Shown here: piece after piece, positions 1-10,440 of the stretch
Layout of the letters: each line of letters opens with the position of its first letter
How positions within the stretch are numbered: the first letter of the stretch is position 1
Source: Uloborus plumipes
Taxonomy: Eukaryota; Arthropoda; Arachnida; Araneae; Uloboridae
Length of the DNA stretch: 64,000 nucleotides
NCBI GenBank assembly: GCA_038373865.1
Contig: JAXGGA010006467.1
Coordinates: forward strand, 1 to 64,000
Direction: 5' to 3'
Made by a program: the position numbers and the translations under genes
Notes under the pieces: model-generated
Databases searched by the model: none
What the model was told of the DNA's origin: nothing
What the model saw: only the letters and a program-made list of their open reading frames with translations

Positions 1-848
1 GATGGGTGCAATTTCAACATCAAAAAGAAATTGCGCACGTGTCCTTCGTAGTACAGCATGTCACGGCAAAAAAACACAATTGGGCAATTCCATGTTGGAT
101 GAATAAAAAAAATCAAGTTTTGACCTCATTTTTTCTGATTTTAACAAAATTTGGTATGAAGGGCACACATAGAAAAATATGTGCTCTTAACTTTTTTTTT
201 CAAATTCTATTCGGAATATTGTGCACATTTTTCGAATCTGGCTGTAAAAAAACGCAAAATATGTGACAAAGTGAAAGACAGTTACTTGTAAATGACTATA
301 CCTTCTCTCCTAATAATAATAAATAAAAACTCGAAAACTCTAAATTCGAAAAATTGATCTTTCTATGAAAATATTACATGTCTGTTTTACAACTGATTTA
401 AGTTTCAAAGTCGTTCACCGTGACTTTTTACCTTGTTTCAAAACACGTTTCCTAAAAAAAAAAAGCCGTTTTTAACCCTTTCCTGTCACGATATGTCACA
501 CTTCACGTTACTTTAATCCACCTTTTTCACATGTCACATTATTTTTCATAACCATACTTATAAAATAGGCGATAGGTCATCCTTCTTGGAACCCCTTTCC
601 CATTTTCTGTCACAAATTGCCACCATGTCAAGAATGTCCTTTATCCTCTCAAAGTGTGACATGATTTGTGGACAGCCCCTTGCCTTGTTGTTGTTTCTGA
701 AACAACTCGGAAAATCGAACCTGAGTACACACATCTACCCGATTTATGGCGAAATAAATACGGCTTCCTTTTTTAACGAGCACCATAAGGTGGAAGTCCG
801 ATTTAGCTCAGATCACTATGCTCTTTTGATCCAGAACAAGGGTAGAGC
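1..848. other. AT-rich non-coding stretch, no gene recognised
   Basis: Open frames here (for example 6-266 and 586-858) are low-complexity and resemble no family I know. The stretch 480-640 has several TGTCAC words, and an AACCCTTTCCTGTCACG string near 475 sits next to TTAA, which could be a decayed transposon end. I could not find a partner end. Confidence 0.5.
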
Positions 849-1030
849 AAACCCCTAGTCTAGTACTCCCAGAGATTTCGTTTCACTTGGAGCCTTGTGT
901 GACCACGACCTTTATTTTATGTCGCCCAGCCATCATTAGTAACAACGGTGGATCTTTGATCGGCTAGGATCGAACCCAGGACCCGCAGGTTGCGAATCCG
1001 ACGCCTTACCGATGGGGCTACCACGGCCTC
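849..1030 (-). repeat. tRNA-derived SINE fragment
   Basis: On the minus strand, starting near 1027, the sequence reads like a tRNA head. It has a box-A-like GGTAGCCCCATCGG stretch, and about 35 bases on a box-B-like GGGTTCGATCC. The 3' acceptor strand does not pair with the 5' end and the T stem is mismatched. The unit then runs into unrelated sequence towards 850. This is the usual look of a tRNA-derived SINE rather than a working tRNA. The boundary at the low-coordinate end is a guess. Confidence 0.55.
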
Positions 1031-2140
1031 AGACCCTTACGACATTCTTTTAGCACATTTTCTGCCTTTCTCTGGTCATTCTTTTGAACATGGTTGCAGC
1101 GGCTGCTCAAGTGAACGATGCTGAAAAACAGTCCAAATAGCTAGCCGTAAGTTTCGTTCTGAGTCTTCGGCGAGCTCGAAATTACGGATTTTCCCAGGGA
1201 TGCGCATAGGGTTATGTACTCAGTGGTGTATATTATGTAGAAGAAAAACAAAAACTGCACTTACATATAAGTGAATACATTCAGTTATCGAAGCCGGGGG
1301 AGGGGGATGGCTGAGCATTTGCCCCTATAATTCCCCTAAATGAAGAGCCTGTGGCCTGTGTTCAGCATGAAAGTAAAATACTCTTACAAGTCACGAGATT
1401 GAACGCTCTATATCCTGACTAGTTCACCTATTTAAATCAATTAATCTCAAAATAGTTTTCGGTTTATCTATTTGATGCACCATGCTATCCTATTTCATTC
1501 TTTCGGTTAGTTCATGAGATAGTTTGTATTTTAACAACAGTGTGCAAGCAATGAGAAACAAGGGTTTCCGCTGCCAAACTGTTAACTTGCTTTAACTTGA
1601 TGTACATTTGTAAATTTTGGGCACCTGAAGAGGTTTACCTTTTCCTTTTATAACCATTTCTTTAAACGTTTTTGAATATCACTTAATTTTTCTTTTCTTG
1701 CAAGTGTCAGATTTCAAAGCTTCATCAAATTCAAAATTTACGAAAAATGATGAATGAAGATTTCAAAGTAAAGTTTTCGTCGTCCAACCGCATTCGACTA
1801 CGCTTTGCCATTCTCTGTGATTTTTTCGAGCTCCGAAGATAAGGCTAATGGATCCGCAAACATCCAATTTGTTAACACGTCAACACTCCGACCGCTCATA
1901 AGATCATGTGCTCTCAATGAACTGCATTTGTTATCAGCATAAAAAACGATATTTGTTACAGTACCTGTTGCTTGCTTATGCAAGTTCAAGTTCAATTAAG
2001 AGTTTGACGAAATCGATTCACTCCCTATTACATCATCTTTCACCGTAGCTCTCTGCGCAATCTTTTTGAATGGTACGTATCTATTTCTGTATCACTGATC
2101 TTTTTTGAGGATACTTACACTGTCACACTAATAAATATGG
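1031..2140. other. Intergenic, nothing recognised
   Basis: Mixed-composition DNA with only short open frames. The minus-strand frame 1798-1995 is 65 codons and shows no motif. No paired termini were seen. Confidence 0.4.
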
Positions 2141-2412
2141 AGGGGAGAGGGGGCACATGTGAACAAACGCTATTTTAAACAGTTAATATGAAGAAAAAAA
2201 TCTGAAACCGGAGGGAAGATGTGAACCAAATTTAATGTATTTCAGACATTTTTTGGCTGGAATTTACTGTTGAAGAAGAGAGGTAACTGCATGAAAATAT
2301 TAGTAAATGTTTGTTTTATCATGGATAATAGCACTTGCTTCTTTTATATCTGAAATTTATAATGAAAAATGTACAAAAATCTTAGATTTGTTCACATATG
2401 CTCCTCTCCCCT
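2141..2412. mobile_element. Short TIR element (about 270 bp)
   Basis: The left end (AGGGGAGAGGGGGCACATGT, then GAACAAA) is inverted at 2388-2412, where TTTGTTCACATATG is followed by CTCCTCTCCCCT. About 25 bases pair with a few mismatches. The interior is AT-rich and non-coding. This is the layout of a non-autonomous DNA transposon. Target duplication and superfamily are unclear. Confidence 0.45.
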
Positions 2413-2805
2413 ACACAGTATGAACTTGAAATCATGCGTACAAAAGACGCATTTTAAAATGCTTAATTTACTTCTTATTATGAAAATTGTTATTTGCTCC
2501 TTTACAAATGTCTTTATCCGATGAATTAGAAAAGAAAACCTTATACTGCTGTACTTAGCACATAAGTCGTATCTGCATTTTTTAAATTAAAATTGGGTTA
2601 CGATTACAAAATTGTTCTTTGTCACATATTTCACTTAGATACAACTCTTTATTGTTGTTTATTAATAGAAATAATTAAAAAAAATCTCAATCAAGCACAT
2701 AAAGCCACATAACTCTTTAAGAGGCAATTTCTCATTTTGAACTTGGCTGCAGAAAGATCTGACTTGTGTGCTTAATACGGCAGTATACGCAACTTAAAAA
2801 GCGTA

Positions 2806-2967
2806 CTACTGTGGCTGCCGCTTATATGAATCACGTTTGTCCTTAACAGTTTTGATTCAATGAAGCGGTTAATTCAAAGCTGTATTTTATTCTATTTCTG
2901 ACGATGTTATTCATTAAAGTGGCTGGTTTAATTAACCACTGATTCAATCAATCGGCATCCACTTTAT
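2806..2967. mobile_element. Pogo/Tigger-type MITE, TA-flanked
   Basis: A 162-base unit flanked by TA (2804-2805 and 2968-2969). Its ends are imperfect inverted repeats: GTGGCTGCCGCTTATATGAATC near 2811 and, read from the other side, GTGGATGCCGATTGATTGAATC. The interior also carries the GCGGTTAATTCAA / GTGGCTGGTTTAATTAACC type words seen in decayed Tigger-like MITEs. There is no coding capacity. Confidence 0.5.
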
Positions 2968-2969
2968 TA

Positions 2970-3087
2970 CGGGCTGTCCGTAAATGATGTCACATTTCTT
3001 TTTTCAAACCTCCCCCCAAAATCATGAAATTTCACATTTCACCGTACTCCGTTCTCTTTTCACATTTCACCCTATTTTTCATCAATA
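2970..3087 (+). repeat. Possible transposon terminus (GGGCTGTCCGTAAATGATG)
   Basis: Directly after the preceding MITE, 2971-2992 reads GGGCTGTCCGTAAATGATG and is followed by pyrimidine-rich sequence with repeated CACATTTCACC words. Strings of this type are common DNA-transposon ends in arthropod genomes. I see no matching opposite end, so this is a weak call. Confidence 0.25.
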
Positions 3088-3200
3088 CAGTAAAGCGTCG
3101 CTTATACGACCCTCGATTATCTGTCTTTTACATTTATCTGTCGTTTTTATAAAATCGCCGATTCGTTCCTATCTTATACATTATAAAGCCCGTAGCCGGA
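3088..3200 (+). mobile_element. Pogo/Tigger-like terminal fragment
   Basis: The sequence from 3088 starts CAGTAAAGCGTCGCTTATAC straight after a TA and continues with CGACCCTCGATTATCTGTC, the typical layout of a Tigger-like 5' end. The other end is not found; the element is probably truncated near 3200. Confidence 0.35.
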
Positions 3201-3545
3201 TCGATCCAGCTACCTAGCGCAATGCTTTATATAACAACACTATTGCATTTCAGTTTTCAGAAGCAATTAAGTGATGTGTCATAAAGACTAGAAAAAAAAA
3301 AGAAAAAGAATAATTATTTTTAGGCAGTGGGACTATTTTTCGTCAGTAGCCCGCACAATCAGTTTTAAAGCTTATTGGGGAGGTGGGGATTTATGAGGGA
3401 TAAATAATAAAATTTGGTAATGAAATATGGAAATTTCGGCGTGGTAAAGAAAACCAGACTAGAGATAATTTTTGTAAGATAATTTTCTAATTTATTAAAT
3501 TTGTGCTAGTTTAACTATTGTATTAATAGTCTTACTGTTCCGTAG
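3201..3545. other. Upstream flank of the receptor gene; candidate 3' splice site at its end
   Basis: AT-rich DNA with no gene. At 3530-3545 the run TCTTACTGTTCCGTAG looks like a splice acceptor (AG at 3544-3545). It lies 16 bases before the receptor ATG, so an upstream non-coding exon separated by an intron is possible. No TATA box or other promoter could be placed with confidence. Confidence 0.3.
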
Positions 3546-3561
3546 GTAACTTAACCTCACG

Positions 3562-3962
3562 ATGCGGAATTTAAGTTTCGAAAACACCACCGACGACGTC
3601 TCGGCAATTTACTCAGATGACACGATACCATACAGTCCGGGAATAGGGGCAGGACTCGTGTTGATTTTCTGCATATCCACGGCTGGGAACGGTCTGGCTC
3701 TGATTTCTTTCTGCACCTGCAAGCAACTGCGCAAGCAGAAAGGGAACTACTTGGTAGCCAGTCTGGCAGTTGCTGACTTCATGACAGCAGTGTACACAGC
3801 GCTACCCTTCGCCATTTTCCTCTTGAATCCTAACTCGAAATCCAGGAACTCGATTGTCTGCAAGTTACATTCCGTGGTTGGATGGATGCTGATGACCATT
3901 TCCAACATGAGCCTTGCAGCTATCAGCGTCGACAGGGCACTGGCTGTCAGCAAGCCTTTCAG
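3562..3962 (+). CDS. Class A GPCR, GPR161-like, exon 1 (residues 1-134, split codon)
   Basis: First coding exon of a seven-transmembrane receptor that joins to 8187-8793 (335 residues in total). The ATG at 3562 is the first after an in-frame TAA at 3547-3549. The exon encodes an extracellular N-terminus with two N-glycosylation sequons (N3, N8) and TM1 with the GN motif (N43). TM2 carries LAVAD (D72). TM3 follows the conserved cysteine C100 and ends in DRA (124-126) in place of DRY. The exon stops after two bases of the Arg134 codon, at a good donor (AG|GTAAGA). Such receptors signal at the plasma or ciliary membrane through heterotrimeric G proteins. The ligand cannot be told. The GPR161-like label rests on the pattern from DRx to the third loop and is moderate; the class A assignment is firm. 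No frameshifts are present. Confidence 0.82.
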
Positions 3963-4663
3963 GTAAGACCACTATAGAGCCGTTATAACCACAGCCCTAC
4001 GCATCAAGCTTGTTTCACCACTTTGGATGCAGCTTATTTAATTTTACTTTCAATTTTTTACTATTGTGGAGCTAGGGTTACCAGAGCATAAGTTTGGGAC
4101 GTTGCTAAACTTGATCAAATTCATGTGTCACAAATCATTGGTCATACTGAAAATCACCAAAACGCGATCTCGCCAGAAAAGACAACTACTCATAAGTCGC
4201 CACAAAACATGTCACATGCTGGATTCAAACTTGTGAAACTTAAACTTAACGCGTCGGTTCGTCTAGGATACTAAACTCATGTTTGTGAAAATTGCAACAC
4301 CATGAAGGACTTGCGCGAATGAGCTGAAATTTTCAGCAAATGCAAAGTAGGGTATGATATGCAAATGCTTAGAATTTTAGACTCATAGCGCATGCGTACG
4401 CTGACCAGCGCCCTCTGAACGTCGGATTTATCCGAATAAATAAACGGCTGCAGCAAGGCGTGCATGGTTATAGGTGGTTATCTGCTTGTGATAAACGTTA
4501 GCTCAGACAGTGCTTCTGCCTCTTCGACGAAAAAGAGCGAGGTTTCATCAACTCAAGGAGTCTAAACGGAGGAGGATCATAGGCATTCGTGAAGCTGGAT
4601 TGTCTCATCGTGAAGTAGCCGCTCATGTGCAGCATAACAGCAGCACAGTAATGCGGGTTGCGT

Positions 4664-6895
4664 AGCGTGGAACGAAAAAATCAAAGTTTTTATTTTCGAA
4701 TTGTAATAGTGCGGAAAAGTTGCGATTGGTGAAGACTTATAAAAAAAGCAAAAATTTTTTAAATCGGATAATATCTTCCGATCCCGCAACGAGCCTGAAA
4801 TTTTGAAAAAATGAAAATTTTTATGTGTTTTTAGCGATTTTTTAAAAATTTTGTTCAATGTTTTATTTTAATGCTCTTGGACGAAAAAGTTACGATTGGT
4901 GAAGCCTTCTTAAATTTTAAAAAATATAATGAGATCAAATAATACCTTATGATCCAGGAGCAACCCAAAAAACCCAAAAAAATTGGAAATATTCAGCTTT
5001 TTTGCGGGGGAGGATTAAAAAAAGTTTTAAACAACTGTTCTCATTTTTTTTTCTTCTTTTTTACCCGGTATCATAGCGTAAAGAATTTTAAAAAGCACTA
5101 TATTACTCTTAAACATTAATTTTTTTTCTTGATTTTTTAGGTATCTTCTAAACATGCAAAACTACCATTCTTTACAACAATGAAACATTTTCAAATAATA
5201 GAAACTGTTACTTAACCTGACTGACTACCCACAGAATCCTTTAACATTAATTTAATTAAAAACTAATTTTTGTTCGGTCTTTAACTTTAAACCTAGTTAG
5301 GTTAGGTAGTGTATAGAATGACACTGCAAAAGGCAATTAAAAATGAAGAAACTATCATATAATGAGGCAGGTATTAAAATAGTTTATTGCTTAGAGATAA
5401 AAAATATTGTTCATCTTATGAGTGAGTATTTTTTCAGTAGATCTTTGAACTGAAAAAGTTCAACAAATTTAATTAATAGGCATGGGTAAAAATTTTTATT
5501 TAAATGGTTATCTATTATTTTTTGCTTTTTAGTTGCTTCAAGTTTGCTTTAAGGTTGTGTTGGTTCCTACAGTAACACAGTTCCAAGCAAAGTGGTGCAA
5601 GGTTTAACAAAAATTAAGGATTGGAAAGCATTTGACAAGGAGAAGGCACTGCGAGGAAGGCCTGCCCCATACACTCCCATTAGTTTTATGCAAAAATATT
5701 AGAATTATGTTATCATGAAAACTGAACATTGGAAACACGATTGAAGAGAAACTTGTACTTAATAGGTTACCGTAGAGCATCTAGGTGATGATTTTGGAAC
5801 AAATTTGATGTGAAAGCCATACATATAACGAATTTAGTATTCTAAAAGACAAAACAAATTTTAGATTTTGTTGATTTCTAATTTTTCATACACAAAATTA
5901 TTTTTAAATAAAAAACAAAACCTCCATTGAATACATTATATTTACGTACAACTTCTTACCCATACTTATTAATTAAATTTGTTCAACTTTTTCAGTACAA
6001 AAATCTACTGAACAAAACATTCACTCATAAGATGAACAATATTTTTTTATCTCTAAACGATAAACTATTTTAATGCGTACCTCATTATATGTTAGTTTCT
6101 TAATTTTTAATTGCCTTTTGCAGTCTCATTCTATACACTACTTAAATTAACTAGGTTTAATTTTCAAGACTGAACAAAAATTAGTTTTAAATTAAATTAA
6201 TGTTAAAGGATTCTGTGAGTAGTCAGTTAGGTTAGGTAACAGTTTATAGAAGGCACATACTTCAAAAGGCGGTTACGAAATTGTATATAATTAGTTAGGT
6301 ATTAAAATTGTTTATAGTTTAGTGATTAAAATTAGCGTTTATTTTGCGCGTGGGTGTTTTATTTAGTAGGTTTTTGTGCTGGATTGTAGAAATTTTGGAA
6401 AATATTTTATAATGTTCTATTATTTAAAAATGTTTCATTGTGGTAAAAAAGATAAAAAGAAAAAAAAATATTTAAGACGAATATAGTTCTTTTTAAAATT
6501 CTTTACGCTATAATACCGGGGAAAAAAGAAGAAAAAAAAACAAGAATTTTTTTTTAATTTTTTTAATTCCCCCCCCCCCCAAAAAAAAGCTGAATATTTC
6601 CTTTTTTTTCGGCTTGCTTCTGGATCAGAAAGTATTATTTGATCTCAATATATTTTTTTTAAATTTCAGAAGGCTTCACCAATCGTAACTTTTCCGTCCA
6701 AGAGCATTAAAATAAAACATTGAACAAAAATTTTAAAAAATCGCTAAAAACACATGAAAATTTTCATTTTTTTAAAATTTCAGTCTCGTTGCGGGATCGG
6801 AAGATATTATCCGATTTCAAAAATTTTTGTTTTGTTTTTTAAGTATTCACCAATCGCATCTTTTCCGCACTATTACGATTCGAAATTTTGCTCCA
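4664..6895. mobile_element. Long-armed fold-back element inside the Tc1 transposase
   Basis: The arms at 4664-5492 and about 5953-6895 are inverted copies. Examples are GGTGAAG near 4727 against CACCAATCG near 6847, the shared TAATGCTCTTGGACGAAAAAGT / TTTTCCGTCCAAGAGCATTA words, and ATTGTTCATCTTATGAGTGA against TCACTCATAAGATGAACAAT. It interrupts the transposase between codons that read RV and KQW in the uninterrupted family. The right tip reads, reversed, TAGGGTGGAGC. The unique centre (5493-5952) contains a short coding-like frame. Target duplication is not clear (possibly GTT). Confidence 0.7.
5553..5702 (+). pseudogene. Coding-like remnant in the fold-back centre
   Basis: A 49-codon open frame begins after a stop and ends at TAG (5700-5702). 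It includes DWKAFDKEKALRGRPAPYTP, which has the composition of real protein, in contrast to the AT-rich surroundings. It starts without an ATG, so it could be a leftover piece of the autonomous parent element. I do not recognise the family. Confidence 0.3.
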
Positions 6896-8186
6896 CCCTA
6901 GTGTTGGGAAGCAGTGGACGGACGAGTGTCGGATAACTTGGAAATCCGGGACTGGACCCCGAAATGTGACGTCAGCGCGCGATGATATTCACCTGATCCG
7001 CATGATGCTAATAGACCGTACAGCTTCTTCGAAACAACTGGCAGCACAGTGGTCAATAGCTACAGCTGTTTCATTGTGTGCTTCATCAATTCTTAGACGT
7101 CTGCTGCAGCGTGAACTGCACGCAAGAACTCCTTTATACAGGATCCCCCTCACACTAAACCATCGCCGACTGCGGCTACAATGGATAGGGACTGGCGTGC
7201 TGATTAGCAGTATGGCTGTGTTTTCTGAGGAATCCCGCTTTAATTTGTGGTACCATGATGGCTGCATTCGCGTCCGACACTATGCCGGTGAACGCCACCT
7301 TCCAGAGTGCATTATCGAACTCCACAGTGGACAAACACCTGCAGTTATGGTATGGAGGCCATACCATATCATGGCCGATCTCAATTGCTACGAATTGTGG
7401 GTAACCTGAACAGCAACCGGTATATCAGTAGCCCCAAGTTGTCCCATACCTGCAAGGCTTGCCTGGCGCTGAATTTCAACAGGATAATGCACGCCCTCAT
7501 TTCGCTAGGAATGTTCAACTCTTCCTTGCATCGCAGCAGGTACAGCGTCTTCCTTGGCCAGCGTATTCCCCGGATATGTGGCCGATTGAACATGCCTGGA
7601 TTTGGTTGGTCAGCCTCTCGTTCGTGATCCTCGTCCTGTTGCTTATACAGACTAACTTTGGGTACGCATACAAACAGTATGGAATGCTCTTGATCAGGTG
7701 ACATTAAAAATTTGTTTGACCCCATGCCTCGACGCGTAGCAGCACTTATTGCAGCGCTTGGTGGCTACACAAAAGACTATTTTCAATATGTTTTTATTGT
7801 TTGTTGGCTGTCTAAATTTAATCATTTATTTGCACCACTATCACTCAGCTGTGTATTAAATTTCATTCAATTATGACGATTCCGTCATGGTGTTGCAATT
7901 TTCAAACATGAGTTTATATAGACGAGCTGAAACATCAAGCTTAACTTTGACCACATTGGATCCAGCGCGTTGATTTAAGTGGTTGTCTTTTTTGTGGAGT
8001 GAGCAATGATTAATGGCACTTGGATTTGACAAAGCTTGGCGATGTCTCAAACTTTTGTTCTGGTAACCCTAGCTCCACAACAACGAAAAATTGAAAGTAA
8101 AAGTAAATAAGTTGGATTTAAAGTGTTCAAATTTAATATTGATGCCCCCCCCCGTCGGCCTGTCTATATAAAGTCTTTACTTTCAG

Positions 8187-8793
8187 ATATCCCATCATGG
8201 TCACAACTTTCAGGATAAAGCTTGTCATCTTGTCTATCTGGTCTCAAGGAGTACTGCTGGGCATCTTACCTCCTTTATCCAATTGGACGTCGCACCAGTA
8301 TTGGGAAATGATTTGCAAATTACACTGGCCGCAAAAGAACATCACCATTGTGGTATGGGTTGCTTTTTTTAGTTTTATTTTGCCGTCTGCTATATTACTG
8401 ATTAGTAACGTCATCATCGTATGCATCGTCAAGCGTTCGAGGGCAACAGTTTTCCAAAGCTGCACGATAACGCTCGGTGAAGGCAAAGAAAAGTTCCAAG
8501 TGTGCGTCAAGAACTATACGAGGACATTGAAAAGCTTATACATCATTGTTGTCGCGTACTTTTGCTTGATACCGCCGTATTATTTGGTGAAACTGAGTCC
8601 CATTTTGTTCAAGAAGCAGATCGAATCGCCTGTTATCTTCACGTACTGTGTTCTGGCGATGTTCTCCGCTTCGGCTCTGAATCCCTTCATTTACGGAATT
8701 CTGCGCAAGGACCACCGGGAAGCTTTCGCAATGACCCTGCAAATGATTTCCAAAAAGTTTAAGGATGTATGTTCTTACCCAGCAAGACGGTGA
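8187..8793 (+). CDS. Class A GPCR, GPR161-like, exon 2 (residues 134-335)
   Basis: Second and last coding exon. It begins after the AG at 8185-8186, completes the Arg134 codon and runs open to TGA at 8791-8793. It encodes TM4 (W152, then PPL and a W in the loop) and extracellular loop 2 with C177, the likely disulphide partner of C100. TM5 has P200. The third loop is short and basic, with RSRATVF. TM6 reads FCLIPPYY, so the usual toggle Trp of CWxP is Leu261. TM7 has NPFIY (299-303), followed by a helix-8-like RKDHREAF and a short basic tail ending ARR. The PPLxxW pattern with a Cys-x2-x-Trp loop and the Cys-Thr-hydrophobic-acidic run after TM5 resemble GPR161-type orphan receptors. At 335 residues it is shorter in the tail than vertebrate GPR161. 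A different orphan class A family remains possible. Confidence 0.8.
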
Positions 8794-9842
8794 ATTTCAA
8801 AGACAACTGATAGCTTTTTTCGCTCTTCTTCCTTTCCAGAAGGGAATTTTGTGTTTCAAACAGGACTGCAGAATCGGAGATAAAATGACCAACTCCTTAG
8901 CCTGAACTTTAAAATCCCCTATCATCTTTACTAAATTCTCCAGCCACCAGCGATTGGTAGAAACAACTTAATTATACTGACGTGCTAAGAACAAAAAGGG
9001 GTATTTAAACTTTTTGCCAAATTGAGTCACTGTCACGAGGTGATTATTTGTAACGTATTTTACCTAAACTCAATGTTTTATAGGCATTTGTCAACGGGAA
9101 CTATTTAAAAAAAAATCTGAAAAAGAATCATTCGAATCAAATACATGAGAGCAAAAACCTTTAAAGAGTAATATCTCAATTCGATATTTTACTGCAGAGC
9201 AGATACCACTTTTGCTCTTAGCACGGCAGTAAAGCTTGACTTCAGAGAGATGGCGGGTAAACCAGAAGCAGAAACGAATCACTTCGTTTCATAATAGTGG
9301 TGCGACGTCGATGTTTTGAACTATCGATGTTTAAAATCAAGACAAATTTGATAAATATAAAAATAAATAGATAAAAAAGACTGTTGAAACTGTTTTTGGT
9401 ACTGAGAACCTTCTTTAAAACTATACTTTGCACTTCTAAAAAAATACAATTATCTCATTCAAGGGGAAATTTTAAATTGACAAACTGTGATTCGCAATGG
9501 AATTATTATTATTATTTTGTTATTGATGCAAATAGAAACGATACAAGAATTGCAAGCCTCTTTAGATGCTTAAATTCATAAAAAATCTAAGATTTCGTTG
9601 CTTTTTAAACCTGTTAAAAAGGGGAAAAAAACAATTTTCGCATTAAGTTTTTTCTTCATGCGTAAGTGTTTCGATTTTAGAACATTTTCATTTCTGTCAT
9701 TTTTGTAAGAAAACATTTTTTTTTAATATCTCACCTGATTCAGCCAGCAATTTGTAGTAAGGATTTGGTTCCTTTCATCCTAGAAAAGATTGTTCACAAA
9801 GTTCATTAATGATCTTTTAAAAAAAAAAAGGCTGCAAAAAAT
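8794..9842 (+). other. 3' flank of the receptor gene
   Basis: No coding sequence. A 3' UTR is expected here. The first good AATAAA after the stop is at 9362-9367, about 570 bases downstream, and is a candidate polyadenylation signal; use of it is inferred only. Confidence 0.3.
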
Positions 9843-9902
9843 TAACGGATTCAAATTAAAAAAAAATAATTTCAAAAGTAAGGTACAATGCTCTACAATT
9901 CT

Positions 9903-10050
9903 CTACATAATCACCTTGACATTGAAGCATTTGTTATATCTGTGAACAAGCTTTATAATAGCCTCCTCGTAAAATGTAGACGCCAATAATTGGAATTGAA
10001 TTGTGACGGTATCTTTGGGTTCCACGCCACTTTGAAAGCACGATGCCTTT
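9903..10050 (-). pseudogene. Mariner-type transposase C-terminal fragment
   Basis: Read on the minus strand this gives FQSGVEPKDTV, then FYEEAIIKLVHRYNKCFNV. This matches the conserved mariner C-terminus, in which a short acidic linker leads to an aromatic-x-E/D-x-I-x-KLV-x-RY-x-KC stretch just before the stop. Nothing upstream of this piece is mariner-like, so only the last 45 or so residues survive. The catalytic domain is missing. Confidence 0.6.
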
Positions 10051-10295
10051 CCAGATGCCAAGCAAAGGTCTCCCCAAGCAGGGGTGACGGGCATCGAAAT
10101 GCCCCCAAGCAGGGGGGGGGGAGCATAGCAATGCCCGTCATCATAGCGCTCGTGTAACCCAATGGCTCCTAAAGCAATTTCAATGGGACATTTTTGAACA
10201 CCCACAGTAAAGTTCCGACTGAGCACCAAGTGACTTTTATCTGTTCCCTGAACTGAAGCAGGGACTTGGAGACCCCTACTTGGGGTCTGGAAAGG

Positions 10296-10440
10296 CTTCG
10301 TACTTCCAAAGTGGCGTGGAACCCAAAGACACTGTCACAACTTACTTCCAATCATTAGCGGTAACATTTTGCGAGGAGGCTATTACAAAGCTTATTCACA
10401 GATAAAACAAATGGTTCAATCGTCAAGTTGATTATGAAGA
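10296..10440 (+). pseudogene. Mirror copy of the mariner C-terminal fragment
   Basis: Inverted duplicate of 9903-10050, here on the plus strand, with its own substitutions and no long open frame. The words GTGGCGTGGAACCCAAAGAC and GAGGAGGCTATTACAAAGCT (with AGCTT following) align to the minus-strand copy. It is non-functional. Confidence 0.5.

Larger units (their letters stand above)
4567..7770 (+). pseudogene. Tc1-like transposase pseudogene (DD34E family), interrupted
   Basis: The N-terminal helix-turn-helix part reads RRIIGIREAGLSHREVAAHV and on to STVMRV at 4567-4662. The reading then breaks at a fold-back insertion and resumes at about 6897 with GKQWTDE and SGTGPRNVTSARDD. Further on come VFSEESRF (the first catalytic Asp replaced by Glu), QDNARPH (second Asp, near 7480) and SPDMWPIEHAW (Glu). 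There are 34 residues between the second Asp and the Glu. The frame shifts near 7365 and again near 7455-7460, and more decay follows before the C-terminal PMPRR / GGYTK motif near 7725-7765. Family role: cut-and-paste transposition at TA sites. This copy cannot be active. Confidence 0.8.
4274..7914 (+). mobile_element. Tc1-like transposon (degenerate, interrupted)
   Basis: Inverted ends AACTCATGTTTGTGAAAATT followed by GCAACACC at 4274, and the reverse complement finishing at 7914, each flanked by TA (4272-4273, 7915-7916) as expected for IS630/Tc1/mariner. Removing the 2.2 kb insert at 4664-6895 leaves about 1.4 kb, the normal size of a Tc1 element. It carries a plus-strand transposase pseudogene. 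It sits at the centre of the palindrome described at 4019-8125. Confidence 0.75.
4019..8125. mobile_element. Palindromic non-autonomous element, split by a Tc1-like insertion
   Basis: The left arm (4019-4273) and right arm (7915-8125) are inverted copies of each other. Matching words in order include CACTTT, CTTATTTA, TTTTACTTTCAATTTTT, TGTGGAGCTAGGGTTACCAGA, GAAAAGACAACTACT and TCGTCTA. Without the insert it would be a nearly complete palindrome of about 465 bases, typical of a MITE or fold-back element. There is no clear target duplication at the outer ends and no coding capacity. Confidence 0.6.
3963..8186 (+). other. Intron of the GPCR gene, filled by nested transposons
   Basis: GT at 3963-3964 and AG at 8185-8186, preceded by a pyrimidine-rich CTTTACTTTCAG. 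The split AG|A codon restores Arg134 and the protein reads straight on (KPFR, then YPIMV). Of 4,224 bases, all but about 56 at the left and 61 at the right belong to three nested mobile elements, so the pre-insertion intron was about 120 bases. Confidence 0.8.

Noticed and set aside
960..1026. tRNA gene on the minus strand
   Set aside because: Acceptor ends do not pair and the T stem is mismatched. It is better explained as a SINE head.
8502..8762. Second-frame open reading inside GPCR exon 2
   Set aside because: It is a shadow of the receptor frame; the receptor motifs are in the other frame.
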